Part shown: piece by piece, positions 25,053-33,625 of the stretch
Layout: every line of letters starts with the position of its first letter
Position numbering within the stretch: the first letter of the stretch is position 1
From: CAYTPI01 sp964439625
Lineage (GTDB): Bacteria; Chloroflexota; Anaerolineae; Aggregatilineales; UBA3940
Direction: 5' to 3'
Length of the DNA stretch: 64,000 nucleotides
Assembly: GCA_964439625.1 (NCBI GenBank)
Contig: CAYTPI010000012.1
Coordinates: forward strand, 67,582 to 131,581
Made by a program: the position numbers and the translations under genes
The notes under the pieces: model-generated
What the model was told of the DNA's origin: nothing
Database searches by the model: none
What the model saw: only the letters and a program-made list of their open reading frames with translations

Positions 25053-25856
25053 ATGTCTGAAGGGACATCAAAGAAAGACCCGAACTTGCCCGAAGCCGAT
25101 GCACAAGGGGTGGTCGAGGAGCCACAGCCAGACAGCCGCTTGGTCTACTCCGACGGCGATATGCTGGTGATCAGTCGGGTGCTGGTGACCAATGTATTGG
25201 TCGGTCTTGTCTGTTTGGTGCTCGGTGCTGCGGGTGGTGCGTTTATCGGTGCGAACTTCCTCGCCCCTGAACCTGAGCCGGTCGTTATTCAGCCGCAGCC
25301 CCAACAGCAACAGGCCGCCCAACCGACTCCGGCGCCAGCACGCCTGGAGAACGTCTCTGTTGACGATGACCCCGGCTTTGGCTCTCCTAATGCGCCGGTG
25401 ACCATCGTTGAATTCAGCGACTTCCGTTGTGGCTTCTGTCGTCGTTTCCACGAAGAAACTTACGCGCAAATCATCGAGGATTACGGCGACCAAATCTATT
25501 TTGTTTACCGGGATTTTCCAGTGGTCGGCGGGCAGGCTTCTGCTGAAGCAGGCACCTGTGCCTACGAGCAGGATATTTTCTGGGAGTTCCACGATGCCCT
25601 ATTTTCCGCATCGATTGGGCAGAGTGATGCTGAATTCATTGGTGTTGCGGAAGAGATCGGTGCAGATACCGAGGCATTCGCCAACTGCCTCGAAGAAGGC
25701 CGCTCGGAAGAAGTCGCCAATGACCTCGCGGACGGTCGCGAATATGGTGTTACGGGTACACCAACCTTTTTCATCAATGGAATGCGCTTGGTCGGTGCGC
25801 AGCCTTACGCTGCTTTCCAGCAGATCATCGATCAAGAGCTTGAGGCCGGCGGCTAG
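25053..25856 (+). CDS. membrane-anchored DsbA-like thioredoxin-fold protein
   Basis: A protein of 267 residues with an acidic cytoplasmic N-terminus (about 1-45), one membrane helix (about 47-73), a Pro/Gln linker and an extracytoplasmic thioredoxin fold. The redox motif is CGFC in VEFSDFRCGFCRRFHEE. The cis-Pro loop is VTGTPTFFING, as in BdbD/DsbA relatives. A second Cys pair (GTCAYEQ and FANCLEEG) could form a structural disulfide. It should oxidise or exchange disulfides in exported proteins, possibly the lipoproteins of this region. Confidence 0.9.
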   Translation: MSEGTSKKDPNLPEADAQGVVEEPQPDSRLVYSDGDMLVISRVLVTNVLVGLVCLVLGAAGGAFIGANFLAPEPEPVVIQPQPQQQQAAQPTPAPARLENVSVDDDPGFGSPNAPVTIVEFSDFRCGFCRRFHEETYAQIIEDYGDQIYFVYRDFPVVGGQASAEAGTCAYEQDIFWEFHDALFSASIGQSDAEFIGVAEEIGADTEAFANCLEEGRSEEVANDLADGREYGVTGTPTFFINGMRLVGAQPYAAFQQIIDQELEAGG

Positions 25857-25881
25857 TCTTTCTTAAGGCTGTAGCGTAGGA

Positions 25882-25899
25882 GAGGAGCTTTAGCTCCTC
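25882..25899. repeat. REP-like hairpin
   Basis: The inverted repeat GAGGAGC / GCTCCTC with loop TTTA follows the sequence TGTAGCGTAG and has no T tract. A second copy of GTAGCGTAG stands near 52610, also just after a gene and followed by a hairpin at 52644-52657. These are probably dispersed extragenic palindromes; the present one could also end the transcript of the DsbA-like gene. Confidence 0.4.
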
Positions 25900-25976
25900 C
25901 CGGTTAGCTATTCGTTCTCCGATAATCAACCACTTAGGTGCCTGTGACAATTGAAGGGACACGGTACACTTATTGT

Positions 25977-27716
25977 ATGGGCACTGAAACGGCACCCCAC
26001 CACACAGATCGCGACGGTCAGTTCGCCAACCGCATGATTGTTGGGGGCATTTTGTTACTGCTCCTGCCCGTCTCCATCGTGATTATCGTCTTCAGCTATC
26101 TGAGCATACCGCTGCTGAGCCAATTGCTGCCGCGTGGCTACCAACCGATTGCACCTGCTCGGTTTGATGAAGCCTTAGTGCTGATCACGTCTTTTCAGGG
26201 CGAAGGCACTGACGCCGCCGAGGCGCTTGATGAGCAGTTCGCAGACGCATTGACCGACATTCCCTATTACAGTACGGGGCTGCGGGTCGGACGTCTCTTA
26301 GAAATGCCGACCTCCCATACGGAGGCGTCAGCGCTAGCGGATGAGTATAACGCCCGCGTTGTGGTTTGGGGTGATGTCACCGGGCGAGATGTTCGTGTGA
26401 ACCTGACGCTGGGTTTTCCCGTAGCTCTTATTGAACCTGAGCAAGTGTCCTTTCTGATAGAGGATGCCGACAGCGAAGCCTTCGAGCAGCTCGTCATGCT
26501 GATCATGACGCAGCTTGAACTGCGCAATGCCCAAGCTGCTTACAGTGAGTATATCAGTGTGACGGAGTGGTCCAACCGTATGCCAACAGACTCCAGCTTG
26601 CGATTAGACCCGGTGATTGTCGCGTTTTATCAGGCGGAGGCCGAGCGCATCAGCAGCAATGAGGTCGCCGCCCGGCGCATTATTGCTGACGCCCTTGAAG
26701 CATATGGCGATGCCCCCCTGCTGCTGTTGGAGCAAGCCATTCTACTGCGGAACCAAGCGCGCTTCGACGAGGCGCTTGAACGCACCGACCAAGTGCTGGC
26801 GCGTGATGACTCAATCAATGGGGCTTACCAACTGCGCGCAGATATTTATCTGCTAGAGGGAGAGACAAACGCTGCCCTCGATGATCTGAGTAAAGCCCTT
26901 GAAAACGACCCCGACAACCCCTTAATTCTTAGAACACGTGCCGAGGCGTTTCGTGCTCTCGAAGATTATAATGCCGCCATCAGTGACTATGAAACGCAGC
27001 GCGACTTACAGCCAAACAGTGTCGAGCCGCTGTTGGCACTCGCTGAGATAGCTCGGGTACAAGGTCAGCTTGAGCAAGCCCTAGATTTCTATGACCAAGC
27101 CAGCGACCTGACCGAAAGAAACGGTCAGGCTTATCTGTATGATTCTGATATTTTGCCCGCTCAAGCAGACATCCTAATCGAGATGGAAGACTATGAAACA
27201 GCGCTTGTGGAATACGATCAGCGTTTGAAAGACAACCCATCGGACATTTGGCTGATCAGCGGTAAGGGAATTGTGCTCTGGGAGAGCGGCGATCAGGCTG
27301 CCGCTCGGTATTTTTGGGAGCAGAACATCACGAACTTCTCTTATGATCGGGCTATTGGGTTCAACAGCCTCGCGTGGGAATTGTATCTGCGGGGTTACCC
27401 TGAGCCTGCTTTGCGCTACGCCGAAGAAGCGGTTGATCTCGCCCCAACAGACCCTAACATCCTCCATACGCTGGGGGCTGTTTACCTTGAGCTTGAACGT
27501 TACACTGAAGCCCTTGACTTTTTCGAGCAGGCTTTGAGCGAAGGGCTGGTCTATGACCAGATTAACCGGGATATTGGTCATGCCCACTTCGGACTGGGGC
27601 AGTATAATCAGGCGATTGCCAACTACGAGCGTTATCTTGGTATTTTGCCTTTTGCCCAAGACAGCGCAGATGTGCTGGAGCGCTTGGAAACCGCCCGCGA
27701 CCGGCTGGCTCAATAG
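25977..27716 (+). CDS. membrane-anchored TPR protein
   Basis: A 579-residue protein from the ATG at 25977 (an in-frame GTG at 25938 would add 13). One membrane helix lies at about 23-48. A domain of alternating strands and helices follows (about 65-190, with ALVLITSFQGEGTDAAEAL and DEYNARVVVWGDVTGRDV), like the domain in which TPR proteins of this group compute a short ligand-binding fold. From about 210 to the end there are some ten TPR units (ALLLLEQAILLRNQARFDEA, NALDDLSKALENDPDN-type, LHTLGAVYLELERYTEAL). It is a likely scaffold at the outer face of the membrane. No enzyme motif was seen. Confidence 0.75.
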   Translation: MGTETAPHHTDRDGQFANRMIVGGILLLLLPVSIVIIVFSYLSIPLLSQLLPRGYQPIAPARFDEALVLITSFQGEGTDAAEALDEQFADALTDIPYYSTGLRVGRLLEMPTSHTEASALADEYNARVVVWGDVTGRDVRVNLTLGFPVALIEPEQVSFLIEDADSEAFEQLVMLIMTQLELRNAQAAYSEYISVTEWSNRMPTDSSLRLDPVIVAFYQAEAERISSNEVAARRIIADALEAYGDAPLLLLEQAILLRNQARFDEALERTDQVLARDDSINGAYQLRADIYLLEGETNAALDDLSKALENDPDNPLILRTRAEAFRALEDYNAAISDYETQRDLQPNSVEPLLALAEIARVQGQLEQALDFYDQASDLTERNGQAYLYDSDILPAQADILIEMEDYETALVEYDQRLKDNPSDIWLISGKGIVLWESGDQAAARYFWEQNITNFSYDRAIGFNSLAWELYLRGYPEPALRYAEEAVDLAPTDPNILHTLGAVYLELERYTEALDFFEQALSEGLVYDQINRDIGHAHFGLGQYNQAIANYERYLGILPFAQDSADVLERLETARDRLAQ

Positions 27717-27843
27717 TTCGGGCACATCAGTGCAGGTGTTCTATTTGCTGAGCCCCTGCTTGCAGATGAGCTTAGTTTGAGCAACTTGGGGTAGTAACGG
27801 TATTATTATGCAACCATTCACAAAGACATTTGAAGGATGTTCC

Positions 27844-28251
27844 ATGAGTGCAAATGCTGGATCATGGTTTTACAATGAACCAGAGGGACAAGCATACCTC
27901 ATTTCAGAACGGCTGAACGGGACGTTTTGGCAGGCGCGGGTCTACGAAGTCTACTGGACGTGCTCGAAGGACACGGCCCCTTACGTTGCCGAGGGCATTC
28001 TACCCAGCGGCGACGCGATCAAGCTGGAATGGGAAGCCGGCAAATGGTTGGCGATCACCGCGCCAGAAAGTGATCGGCTCGAAAAGATTATCGGGCTGAT
28101 TGCCGAGCGTGTCTTGATGATGGCACCGACTGTCACTTATGTTGAGGCTGATGGCAAGCGCGGCTATGAATGGCACCTCGCAGGTGGTCAAGAACGTTGG
28201 GGTAAAATTCAAGGCGTGGCCCGCTACTCACAGCTACAGCGCCTAAACTAG
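27844..28251 (+). CDS. hypothetical protein, 135 residues
   Basis: A small soluble protein whose ATG at 27844 has AAGGA at good spacing; a longer frame from 27808 is less likely. It has many Trp and aromatic residues (GSWFYNEPEGQAYLISERL, FWQARVYEVYWTC, YEWHLAGGQERWGKI) and mixed strand-helix content. There is no signal peptide or membrane segment. I do not recognise the family. A terminator follows it at 28300, so it may be a single-gene unit. Confidence 0.65.
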   Translation: MSANAGSWFYNEPEGQAYLISERLNGTFWQARVYEVYWTCSKDTAPYVAEGILPSGDAIKLEWEAGKWLAITAPESDRLEKIIGLIAERVLMMAPTVTYVEADGKRGYEWHLAGGQERWGKIQGVARYSQLQRLN

Positions 28252-28299
28252 CCTGATCAATTGATTGTAAATACGCTGTTCAATTCAGTCACTGCTACG

Positions 28300-28325
28300 C
28301 CCCTGAACAAGGTTCAGGGGTTGTT
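28300..28325 (+). terminator. intrinsic terminator
   Basis: The 9-bp stem CCCCTGAAC / GTTCAGGGG with loop AAG is followed by TTGTT, 49 bases after the stop at 28251. The stem is strong and the T tract is short. Confidence 0.65.
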
Positions 28326-28399
28326 AGCCGTTGGTATCTGCCACGCATCAAGCAACGTTCAGCGACTCCTTAGATGTTCACACATGAGAACAGGTCACT

Positions 28400-29020
28400 A
28401 TGATCAACCTTGAGCGTGATTTGCGGATCGTCGAGTCGATGTCCATGCAGATCAAGCGGTATGTGTTAAGTAATACGTTGTACTGGTCATTATCGGAAGT
28501 TGGGCGGCGTGGGAGTTACATGCTGCCGAAGGGCACCATTGGCGATATGCTGCTGCGTACCCACCAGTTGCGCATGCTTGAAGAGACCTTGTCAGCAGAC
28601 CAAGTCTACCGCCTGCGGACGGCTCAAGCCAATGCGGAGATGCAGCTTGACAGGTGGATTGTGCAAACTGAGCAAAAGGTTGTGCGTGAAGCTAAGGCTC
28701 GCATTACGGCGTGGTTGGCCTACTTAGAGGAGATCGACGCGAACCCAAAGGGTTACTATGCTGAATACCCGACTCAAGTGCGCAACCGGACGATCCTCAG
28801 CTTTCTGATCACGTATGCGGGTAAGGCCGCGCACGGCAGCGGACTCTACCGGTTGATGGGCCATGCTGACCGCCGTCTGCGCGGCCTCACTGTGGAAAAC
28901 CCATTTGTGTGGGATGCAGGCCTAGAGCCCGCCTACCCAGAAGACGTTTACTGGTGGTTGTATACCATGCCAGACCTTGAGCGCAAGCCTGACCCATATC
29001 AGCGTAATTCGCGCAGGTAA
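28400..29020 (+). CDS. hypothetical helical protein
   Basis: A soluble, basic, mostly helical protein of 206 residues. The centre has long amphipathic helices (ADQVYRLRTAQANAEMQLDR, TEQKVVREAKARITAWLAYL), followed by conserved-looking aromatic stretches (NPKGYYAEYPTQVRNRTIL, EDVYWWLYTMPDLERKPDPY). It is not recognised. It stands upstream of the polyprenol-phosphate glycosyltransferase gene on the same strand with a 92-base gap. Confidence 0.65.
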   Translation: MINLERDLRIVESMSMQIKRYVLSNTLYWSLSEVGRRGSYMLPKGTIGDMLLRTHQLRMLEETLSADQVYRLRTAQANAEMQLDRWIVQTEQKVVREAKARITAWLAYLEEIDANPKGYYAEYPTQVRNRTILSFLITYAGKAAHGSGLYRLMGHADRRLRGLTVENPFVWDAGLEPAYPEDVYWWLYTMPDLERKPDPYQRNSRR

Positions 29021-29112
29021 GAGTGCAGTTGCAAAACCGTAACGTGATCTTTAGTGCTTTTGCTTGCGGCTCAAAACCACCCTTAGATACACTGCCAATT
29101 AGAATCAGTACT

Positions 29113-29904
29113 ATGTCAGAAAAATTTGAAGACCCTATGAAAACCATTGTTGTTATCCCAACGTACAATGAAGCTGACAACATTCCGCAGATGTTTGAAG
29201 CGCTAATGACCCTCGATGTGCCAGGGCTTTCGCTGTTGGTGGTTGATGACAACTCGCCAGATGGCACCTCGCAGATTGTTGAACAACTAAGTGAAATCCA
29301 CTCGGGCAAGATTCACTTACTCCACCACCCCGGCAAGATGGGCTTGGGCAAGGCCTATAAAGATGGCTTCGAGAAGGCGCTGACGATGGGCGCTGACCGC
29401 ATTGTACAGATGGACGCAGACTTTTCTCATTCCCCTAGTTACATCCCCGGCATGCTCGATAAGCTCGCCGACTATGACGTTGTGGTCGGTTCACGCTATG
29501 TGGAGGGCGGCAGCGTAGACGAAGATTGGGAATTCGGGCGCTATTTGCTGAGTTGGTGGGCCAACTCCGTCTATACTCGTTTGATTCTGCATACCAAGCA
29601 GCGCGACACTACTGCTGGCTTCAAGGCATGGCGCGCCAGCACCTTGGAAGGCATCGACTTAGATCGTATCCGTTCAAACGGTTACGACTTTCAAGTAGAG
29701 ATGACCTACGTCACCGAGAAGCTGGGCTATCGTATTTTGGAAATACCAATACACTTTGAAGACCGACGCATTGGGCAGAGTAAGATGGACGTGCCCGTCA
29801 AGATTGAGTCCGCCTTACGCGTCTGGGATATCGCTTGGCGCCACCGCAGCCTAAAACCATCGATGCGTGCTGAAGAGTCGGCGAGCTTCACCCCGACGGT
29901 ATAA
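29113..29904 (+). CDS. polyprenol-phosphate mannosyltransferase-like GT2
   Basis: A GT-A fold glycosyltransferase of 263 residues related to dolichol-phosphate mannose synthase. Motifs in order: TIVVIPTYNEADNIP, VVDDNSPDGTSQIV, HPGKMGLGKAYKDGF, and the metal-binding VQMDADFSHSP, followed by VVGSRYVEGG and the QSKMDVPVKIE end block (acceptor loop R-IGQSKM). It lacks C-terminal membrane helices, as in the soluble DPM1 type. It should transfer a sugar, probably mannose, from a nucleotide donor to polyprenyl phosphate at the inner face of the membrane. The start at 29113 is chosen over a frame extending to 29023, which reads as non-coding. Confidence 0.9.
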   Translation: MSEKFEDPMKTIVVIPTYNEADNIPQMFEALMTLDVPGLSLLVVDDNSPDGTSQIVEQLSEIHSGKIHLLHHPGKMGLGKAYKDGFEKALTMGADRIVQMDADFSHSPSYIPGMLDKLADYDVVVGSRYVEGGSVDEDWEFGRYLLSWWANSVYTRLILHTKQRDTTAGFKAWRASTLEGIDLDRIRSNGYDFQVEMTYVTEKLGYRILEIPIHFEDRRIGQSKMDVPVKIESALRVWDIAWRHRSLKPSMRAEESASFTPTV

Positions 29905-30016
29905 GTCTCCTCTTTTTTACACATGTAACATATGTAACGCCCCCCTTGAAGTCCCTTTGCTCGCTACTTTACTTGGCTGCTATGCTCTGTGAAATTTTTA
30001 ATACGTGGAGGCCATT

Positions 30017-30904
30017 ATGGAAGGCTCAGAGAGTATACCAATCGATAAGCAAGACCTCGTTATTGATGAGGCAACGTTTATTCGTGTTGCGGGTGACTAT
30101 CAGTTCAGTGAAGGCATGGCCCGCTATGGCAATATTCACATTGCCCGTGATCAGGAAGATAAAGCCCGTCTGATGCGTGAGCTGGGTGGGTCACTGGCTG
30201 ATGACCGGCAACTCGTCGATGTGCCCAGTATTACCAGTGTCGCGGTTGATCATCAACTGCGCCCTCAGTTCAAAGCGCGCTTTGGGCTGGGTAAGAAAGT
30301 CGTACAGACGCCTGAGTTTGGCAGCACAGATCAGAATCTCTCTAATACGCTAGAACTGGTGATGTTAGACGTGCTGCAACAGAAGTACCCAGACATTCAG
30401 GGCGATACACCCGGCAAAGGGAATTTCTTGCGGGATAACCCTGATAAGACTCGACAAGTATTAGGGGGTCGTCTGAGTGTAGCGGATTTCAAGCAAGATA
30501 TGGCGCGTTCTGAGCAGCGCTATCTTTTCGATCAGGCACGCCAGGCCCAACTGCGCGAAGAACAGCGCGTTCAGCGGGCAATGCGCCAAATAGGTACTAC
30601 GCAACGAGACTTGGATAAAGTGGCCCGTAGGCCTGATAAGTTTCAGTCGGCGGGGTTCAATGAAGTAGACCGCTACGGAGACCCTGACGGTGACCCTTTC
30701 GAAGCAGCCGCAGCCAAAGCGCAGCAGGTCGATGCTGCTAGGCAGAATCGAAGCGGCTTTAAGGGCTTTGCTTCGGGCTTGTATCAGCGTTTTGTTGGGG
30801 GTGGCAGCGGCGGAGAGCAGCAGCAGAACGCCAAGCCGAATAAGCCGGCACAGACACGCAGAATTGATCGCGACGGCCCTGGCAGTATGGGTAGCCCCCG
30901 TTAG
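30017..30904 (+). CDS. hypothetical protein with disordered C-terminus
   Basis: A soluble protein of 295 residues from the ATG at 30017, which has GGAGG five bases upstream. Residues 1-160 have mixed structure (ATFIRVAGDYQFSEGMARYG, LELVMLDVLQQKYPDIQG). Residues 160-215 form a highly charged helix (EQRYLFDQARQAQLREEQRV), probably a coiled coil. The last ~80 residues are Gly/Gln/Asn/Arg-rich and probably unstructured, with GGGSGGEQQQ. The family is unknown. Arg-rich low-complexity tails often contact nucleic acid or acidic partners, but that is only a guess here. Confidence 0.65.
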   Translation: MEGSESIPIDKQDLVIDEATFIRVAGDYQFSEGMARYGNIHIARDQEDKARLMRELGGSLADDRQLVDVPSITSVAVDHQLRPQFKARFGLGKKVVQTPEFGSTDQNLSNTLELVMLDVLQQKYPDIQGDTPGKGNFLRDNPDKTRQVLGGRLSVADFKQDMARSEQRYLFDQARQAQLREEQRVQRAMRQIGTTQRDLDKVARRPDKFQSAGFNEVDRYGDPDGDPFEAAAAKAQQVDAARQNRSGFKGFASGLYQRFVGGGSGGEQQQNAKPNKPAQTRRIDRDGPGSMGSPR

Positions 30905-30980
30905 TGATTTGCTTAACCAACTGATAACAGTGATCTGCTAGCCTTCTGTAACGTAAACCACAGACTGAAAGCAGAGTAGT

Positions 30981-32303
30981 ATGTCAGCAGAGAATTCCCA
31001 ACCCCCAGCCATGCTTAAGCGCGAACTGGGGGTTGTTGGTGCTGTCCTGATGGGCCTAGGCTCGATTGTCGGCACAGGCGTATTTGTCAGCATCGGGGTG
31101 GCAGCAGGTGTGGCTGGCCCAGCGGTCATTTTGGCGGTTGCGGTTGGTGCCATGGTCGCAACGTTCAACGGGCTGTCATCGGCGCAATTGGCAGCGAACC
31201 ATCCCGTCAGCGGGGGGACATACGAATATGGCTACCGTTATCTCAACCATTGGGCCGGCTTCACCGCTGGCTGGATGTTCCTGCTGGCGAAAAGTGCCAG
31301 TGCGGCGACGGCTGCCTTGGGGTTCGCTGGTTATCTGCTGGTGGCCTTGGGAAGCAATAACCAAGCGTTGATCGTGCCGCTAGCCCTCGGTGCGGTGCTG
31401 TTGTTAACCATCATCGTACTAACGGGCATTCGCCGCTCGAACGTCACTAATATAGTGATTGTCTCAATTACGCTTGTGGCTTTGGCACTGTTCATTGTGT
31501 TTGGGTTTCCGAATGCCTTGCAGAACGCGCCCATCAACTTGGCAGCGTTTTTTACCAGCGGGCCAGATAGCACCCGTGGCCCCATTCCGTCATTTCTGTA
31601 TGCCAGTGCTTTGATGTTCGTGGCGTACACCGGCTATGGACGGATCGCGACGCTGGGCGAAGAAGTCCGTGCGCCACGCCGTACTATTCCACGGGCCATT
31701 ATCATAACACTGGTCTTTACCATGCTGCTGTACGGATTGGTTGGTTTTGTTGCGGTCAGTGCGGCAGGGGTGGCTGTGCTCAGTCAGGCGGTGGGTGGGT
31801 CGGCTGCCCCTTTAGAGGTTGCCGCCCGCGATTTTGGCATCCCGTTTCTGCCAGCGGTAATCGCCGTCGGTGCAGTCACCGCAATGCTCGGCGTGCTGCT
31901 GAACTTAATCCTTGGGTTATCGCGGGTGCTGCTGGCGATGGGGCGGCGCTTGGACATGCCCAAAGCGACGGCTAACCTCAACCAAACAGGGACGACCCCT
32001 TACGTCGCGGTGATTGTAATGGGGTTGCTCATCGCGGGGTTGGTGTTAATCGGCGATGTGCGGACGACTTGGTCATTTAGTGCCTTCAACGTTTTGATCT
32101 ACTACTCGTTGACTAACTTAGCAGCGCTGCAACTCTCCGACGACGAGCGCCTCTTTCCGCGTTGGGTGTCCGTCGCCGGGTTGGCGGCCTGTGTTTTTCT
32201 CGCCTTTTGGGTCGAAGTCGATATTTGGCTGATCGGGCTAGGTCTGTTGGCGTTGGGGTTATTGTGGCATGCGGTCGCACGCCGCTTCAGCCAGGCAGGC
32301 TAA
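30981..32303 (+). CDS. APC-superfamily amino acid permease
   Basis: A membrane transporter of 440 residues with about 12 hydrophobic helices. The first helix has the unwound-helix motif LGSIVGTGVFVSIGVAAG, which binds the substrate backbone in this superfamily. GGTYEYGYRYLNHWAGFTAGW in helices 2-3 and YTGYGRIATLGEEVRAPRRTIPRAI around helix 6 are typical of the cationic/neutral amino acid transporter branch (YhdG/CAT-like). It probably imports or exchanges amino acids across the inner membrane. The specific substrate cannot be told. Its stop overlaps the stop of the convergent small lipoprotein gene. Confidence 0.92.
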   Translation: MSAENSQPPAMLKRELGVVGAVLMGLGSIVGTGVFVSIGVAAGVAGPAVILAVAVGAMVATFNGLSSAQLAANHPVSGGTYEYGYRYLNHWAGFTAGWMFLLAKSASAATAALGFAGYLLVALGSNNQALIVPLALGAVLLLTIIVLTGIRRSNVTNIVIVSITLVALALFIVFGFPNALQNAPINLAAFFTSGPDSTRGPIPSFLYASALMFVAYTGYGRIATLGEEVRAPRRTIPRAIIITLVFTMLLYGLVGFVAVSAAGVAVLSQAVGGSAAPLEVAARDFGIPFLPAVIAVGAVTAMLGVLLNLILGLSRVLLAMGRRLDMPKATANLNQTGTTPYVAVIVMGLLIAGLVLIGDVRTTWSFSAFNVLIYYSLTNLAALQLSDDERLFPRWVSVAGLAACVFLAFWVEVDIWLIGLGLLALGLLWHAVARRFSQAG

Positions 32304-32632
32304 CGCGGGCAACCGTACAAGTCCCACTCGTAGAAGCCTTCGGTCATTTGGCTGGCAGTGAGATCGTCACCTGTTTGGGCAACCACGACTAGATACGGCA
32401 GGCCACTGACCGCGTCGGTGGCGTCGGTGGCGATGCAGTAGACGGCGTCTGCGCCTACTGTGATTGGGTCACCCTCGGCGGTATCTGTGATGGTTGCCCC
32501 TTCGAGGCCGTCTTCCGCAGCGAATGCCAGGGCGGCCTCTTCCGGGGTTTGTGCTGCCGAACCGCCACCGCAGGCCGTCAGTGTAAGGGCAGCCAGCACG
32601 GTAATTGTTGCAAGTAGGAAGGTTTTTCTCAT
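32300..32632 (-). CDS. small lipoprotein
   Basis: A 110-residue exported protein with a clear lipoprotein signal (MRKTFLLATITVLAALTLTAC, lipid-modified Cys21) and a Gly-rich start of the mature part. The mature chain is acidic (TPEEAALAFAAEDGLEGATI, PITVGADAVYCIATDATDAV) and contains two cysteines (VYC and LYGC) that may pair. The opening TPEEAALAF is a pattern seen in small secreted strand-helix proteins of the NTF2/DUF4878 type, but the rest is too short for a firm call. The start at 32632 is chosen at the signal peptide. Confidence 0.75.
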   Translation of the reverse strand: MRKTFLLATITVLAALTLTACGGGSAAQTPEEAALAFAAEDGLEGATITDTAEGDPITVGADAVYCIATDATDAVSGLPYLVVVAQTGDDLTASQMTEGFYEWDLYGCPR

Positions 32633-32805
32633 AGAATGGCTTTCTATATGGAAGAGAATCATCGTGATTATTCTATCTTAAGACGGCTGCATCGCACGAT
32701 TTGGAACCGTGAGAATCTATGGGCGTTTGTCCTGGCCTTTATGATCCTTGCGACGATCACCTGTGCGACGATTGAGGGCCAGCCTCAGTTTGTGTATGGC
32801 GGCTT

Positions 32806-33183
32806 CTAGCCGGTGGTCGTCAAAGCGTGAATCTGGTTGACTAACGCCTGAGCGTTGACCGGCTTGGCAAAGTACGCGTCAAATCCAGCCTTCATCGCAT
32901 CTTGGGCGACGTTGGCGGAGTGGTAGGCGGTGATCGCAATCACTGGGATGTGGGCTGTTGCGGTTAACGACCGCATCTCAACCAGCGTTGACCAGCCATC
33001 CAAGCCCGGTAGGTTCAAATCCATCATTACGACATCCGGCAGCAAATCCGCGATGGTGTTCATGCACTGTTGCCCATCGCCGACAACCGTGACAGCAATG
33101 CCATTGTAAATTAATATGGTTGAAAGTACACTGGCGCTGTCTTGTTCATCCTCGACAATTAACACGTTAAGTTCATCAGGCAT
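32806..33183 (-). CDS. single-domain response regulator
   Basis: A CheY-like receiver of 125 residues without an output domain. The N-terminal acidic pair is in VLIVEDEQDSASVL, the phospho-acceptor Asp in VVMMDLNLPGLDGW, the conserved Thr in IPVIAITAYHS and the Lys in AYFAKPVNAQALV. It is the last gene of a three-gene signalling operon with the kinase at 35325-33622 and another receiver at 33625-33200. It should act in a phosphorelay by protein-protein contact. Confidence 0.92.
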   Translation of the reverse strand: MPDELNVLIVEDEQDSASVLSTILIYNGIAVTVVGDGQQCMNTIADLLPDVVMMDLNLPGLDGWSTLVEMRSLTATAHIPVIAITAYHSANVAQDAMKAGFDAYFAKPVNAQALVNQIHALTTTG

Positions 33184-33199
33184 TGCTACACAGACCTTG

Positions 33200-33625
33200 T
33201 CAGTTGGAGGGATGTTCAGTTGATGTCAATGAATTTAGCTTGCCTGTTTCAGTCAAGCATTTTGCGATCTCATCAAGAAATGAGTCAACGCGGAACGGCT
33301 TAGCAATGTAACTATCAAAGCCTGCCTCAAGCACCTTCTCGCGATCACCTTTCATAGCATGGGCCGTCACAGCAATCACTGTAAGGTCTTTCAAGCGAGG
33401 CATCGCTCGAATTTGTTTAACCAGTTCCCATCCATTTAAGACCGGCATTGAGAGATCAAGCAGCACCAGTGCTGGCGTTTCTCGCTCAAGTAGATCAAGC
33501 CCTTGCTGCCCATTCTCAGCGATGAGAGTTTTCGCACCGTGGAATTCAAGCACCATTTTCGCAACGCCGACGTTGTCTGGTTCGTCATCAACAATTAGAA
33601 CTGTCCAACCTGTCATATCGATCAT
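33200..33625 (-). CDS. single-domain response regulator
   Basis: A receiver-domain protein of 141 residues. The acidic pocket is in VLIVDDEPDNVGVAK, the phospho-acceptor in LVLLDLSMPVLNGWEL, and the downstream motifs are VIAVTAHAMKGDREK and SYIAKPFRVDSFL. The start at 33625 overlaps the kinase stop as ATGA, so the two are translationally coupled. A second receiver gene follows 16 bases later. No DNA-binding domain is present. Confidence 0.92.
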   Translation of the reverse strand: MIDMTGWTVLIVDDEPDNVGVAKMVLEFHGAKTLIAENGQQGLDLLERETPALVLLDLSMPVLNGWELVKQIRAMPRLKDLTVIAVTAHAMKGDREKVLEAGFDSYIAKPFRVDSFLDEIAKCLTETGKLNSLTSTEHPSN